A stretch of DNA of 64,000 nt from Shinella pollutisoli (GTDB lineage Bacteria > Pseudomonadota > Alphaproteobacteria > Rhizobiales > Rhizobiaceae): assembly GCF_024609765.1 (NCBI RefSeq), contig NZ_JANFDG010000007.1, forward strand, positions 1-64,000, written 5' to 3'. Positions 63,224-64,000 of the stretch are shown here, piece after piece. The notes under the pieces were generated by a model. The model was not told where the DNA came from, ran no database searches, and saw only the letters and a list, made by a program, of their open reading frames with translations. The position numbers and the translations under genes are program-made. How positions within the stretch are numbered: the stretch's first letter is position 1; each line of letters opens with the position of its first letter.

Positions 63224-64000
63224 TCAGCTGTCCTCCACGCCGCACCAGTCCGCCGCGAACAGGGCGAGGGTCTTGGTGACGCGCCGCAGCGAGGAGAGGC
63301 TGACCCGTTCGTCGATGCCGTGGATGTTCTCGGCGACCGGACCGTAGACGAGGGCGGGAATGCCGCCGTGGACGGAGAAGACGGCGGCGTCGAGATAACA
63401 GGCCATCACGTACGCTCTCAGGTCTTCTCCGGCATGGGTGTCCGCGTGCGCGGCGCGCAGGCAGGTCTCGGCCTCGCCGCCTTCGGGCAGTTCGTAGCCG
63501 GCATGCATCACCCCGACCCAGTCGAGGCCGACGAGGCGTTCGCCGGCGAAGGCCGGATCCTCCGCCTGGATCCGCTCGACGAAAGCCTCGAATTCGGCGG
63601 CGCGGGCCTTCGGGTCCTCGCCGGGGTAGAAGCCGATCCGGCCTTCGACGGCGCAGTCGCTCGGGATCGATGCGATCCAGTCGCCGCCGGCGATCGTGCC
63701 GATCGTCAGCGCGACGGGATTGGCAAGGTCCCCGAACAGGCGCTTGTCCTGCCTTTCGGCGATCCACCTCGCTTCCAGGGTCCTGAGATGGCCGATCAGG
63801 CGGATCATGAGGTCGATGGCGCTCTGTCCCGATTCCGGCTCGCGGGGATGGGCCGGGCGCCCCTTCGTCTCCAGCCGGAACTTCAGGACGCCGGCATTGG
63901 CGCGCACGAGCTGCTCGTCCGTCGGCTCCGGGCTCAGGACGGCATCGGCCGTGAAGCCGAGCGTGAAGGCCGTCGCCGCGCCGTTGCCGGTGATCTCCTC
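63224..64000 (-). CDS. M20-family peptidase/deacylase, partial (start beyond window)
   Basis: The frame is open to the right edge; 258 residues of the C-terminal part are visible. At the edge it reads EEITGNGAATAF followed by TADAVLSPEPT, the metal-site Glu region of the ArgE/DapE/M20 family, then a dimerisation domain with KGRPAHPREP and NPVALTIGTIAGGDW. The end has FSVHGGIPALVYGP and IHGIDERV with a metal-ligand His. An amide-cleaving role on an acylated amino acid fits the family. A GTG within (63907) is not the start. Confidence 0.88.
   Translation of the reverse strand, partial: EEITGNGAATAFTLGFTADAVLSPEPTDEQLVRANAGVLKFRLETKGRPAHPREPESGQSAIDLMIRLIGHLRTLEARWIAERQDKRLFGDLANPVALTIGTIAGGDWIASIPSDCAVEGRIGFYPGEDPKARAAEFEAFVERIQAEDPAFAGERLVGLDWVGVMHAGYELPEGGEAETCLRAAHADTHAGEDLRAYVMACYLDAAVFSVHGGIPALVYGPVAENIHGIDERVSLSSLRRVTKTLALFAADWCGVEDS

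Overview
The window is high-GC, densely packed bacterial DNA. It is almost certainly from an alphaproteobacterium of the Rhizobiales, Rhizobiaceae-like (compare Shinella, Ensifer, Agrobacterium). The grounds are the number of ABC and TRAP solute transporters tied to catabolic operons, GntR/IclR/TetR control, a palindromic intergenic element of the rhizobial RIME style at 52.46 kb, and gene types common in that group (DUF2218 siderophore-interacting protein, DenD/Otn erythronate genes). I see no rRNA, tRNA, CRISPR array, phage or insertion sequence. Family names below come from recognising protein sequence, not from a database search.

Layout. (1) 0.3-8.6 kb: a ferric-siderophore uptake locus, with a siderophore-interacting reductase, ABC ATPase, two FecCD permeases and a binding protein on the minus strand, a divergent TonB-dependent receptor, and an AraC regulator. 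(2) 8.9-19.9 kb: a sugar-acid type locus with a ribose-class ABC transporter, amidohydrolase/lactonase, GntR regulator, FMN alpha-hydroxy-acid dehydrogenase, an ApnO-like NAD enzyme and a TRAP transporter. Three copies of an identical 13-bp near-palindrome mark three of its promoters. (3) 20.3-35.3 kb: an aromatic ring-cleavage locus. It has an IclR regulator, FAD monooxygenase, maleylacetate reductase, a branched-chain-type ABC transporter, tautomerase, hydroxyquinol 1,2-dioxygenase, flavin reductase, an acyl-CoA-dehydrogenase-fold monooxygenase, a TetR regulator, 3-oxoadipyl-CoA thiolase and both 3-oxoadipate CoA-transferase subunits. Together they give a resorcinol/hydroxyquinol route through maleylacetate and 3-oxoadipate to succinyl-CoA and acetyl-CoA. 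A shared 36-bp element lies at three promoters. (4) 35.5-38.4 kb: an EamA exporter, then a DyP peroxidase with an encapsulin targeting tail and the encapsulin shell gene.

(5) 38.4-43.3 kb: a GlcG/HbpS protein and a D-erythronate operon (GntR, DenD, OtnK, OtnC, OtnI). (6) 43.8-53.4 kb: a second ribose-class ABC transporter, an LVIVD-repeat protein, an FAD oxidoreductase, an old-yellow-enzyme/iron-sulfur flavoprotein, the palindromic element, and a sugar-phosphate isomerase. The substrate is unknown. Two operators of identical geometry (ACTGG-N13-CCAGT) link the GntR gene of region 5 to this transporter. (7) 53.4-64 kb: a GntR regulator, an HpaI-type aldolase, a PotD/B/C/A-like ABC transporter, aldehyde dehydrogenase, a proline-racemase-family protein with Ser/Thr in place of the two catalytic cysteines, an amine-oxidase-type flavoprotein, a tiny tautomerase, and a partial M20 peptidase running off the right edge.

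Most operons are tightly coupled (ATGA or GTGA overlaps). The window reads as a series of substrate-specific uptake-plus-catabolism modules, most with a local regulator and a recognisable operator.
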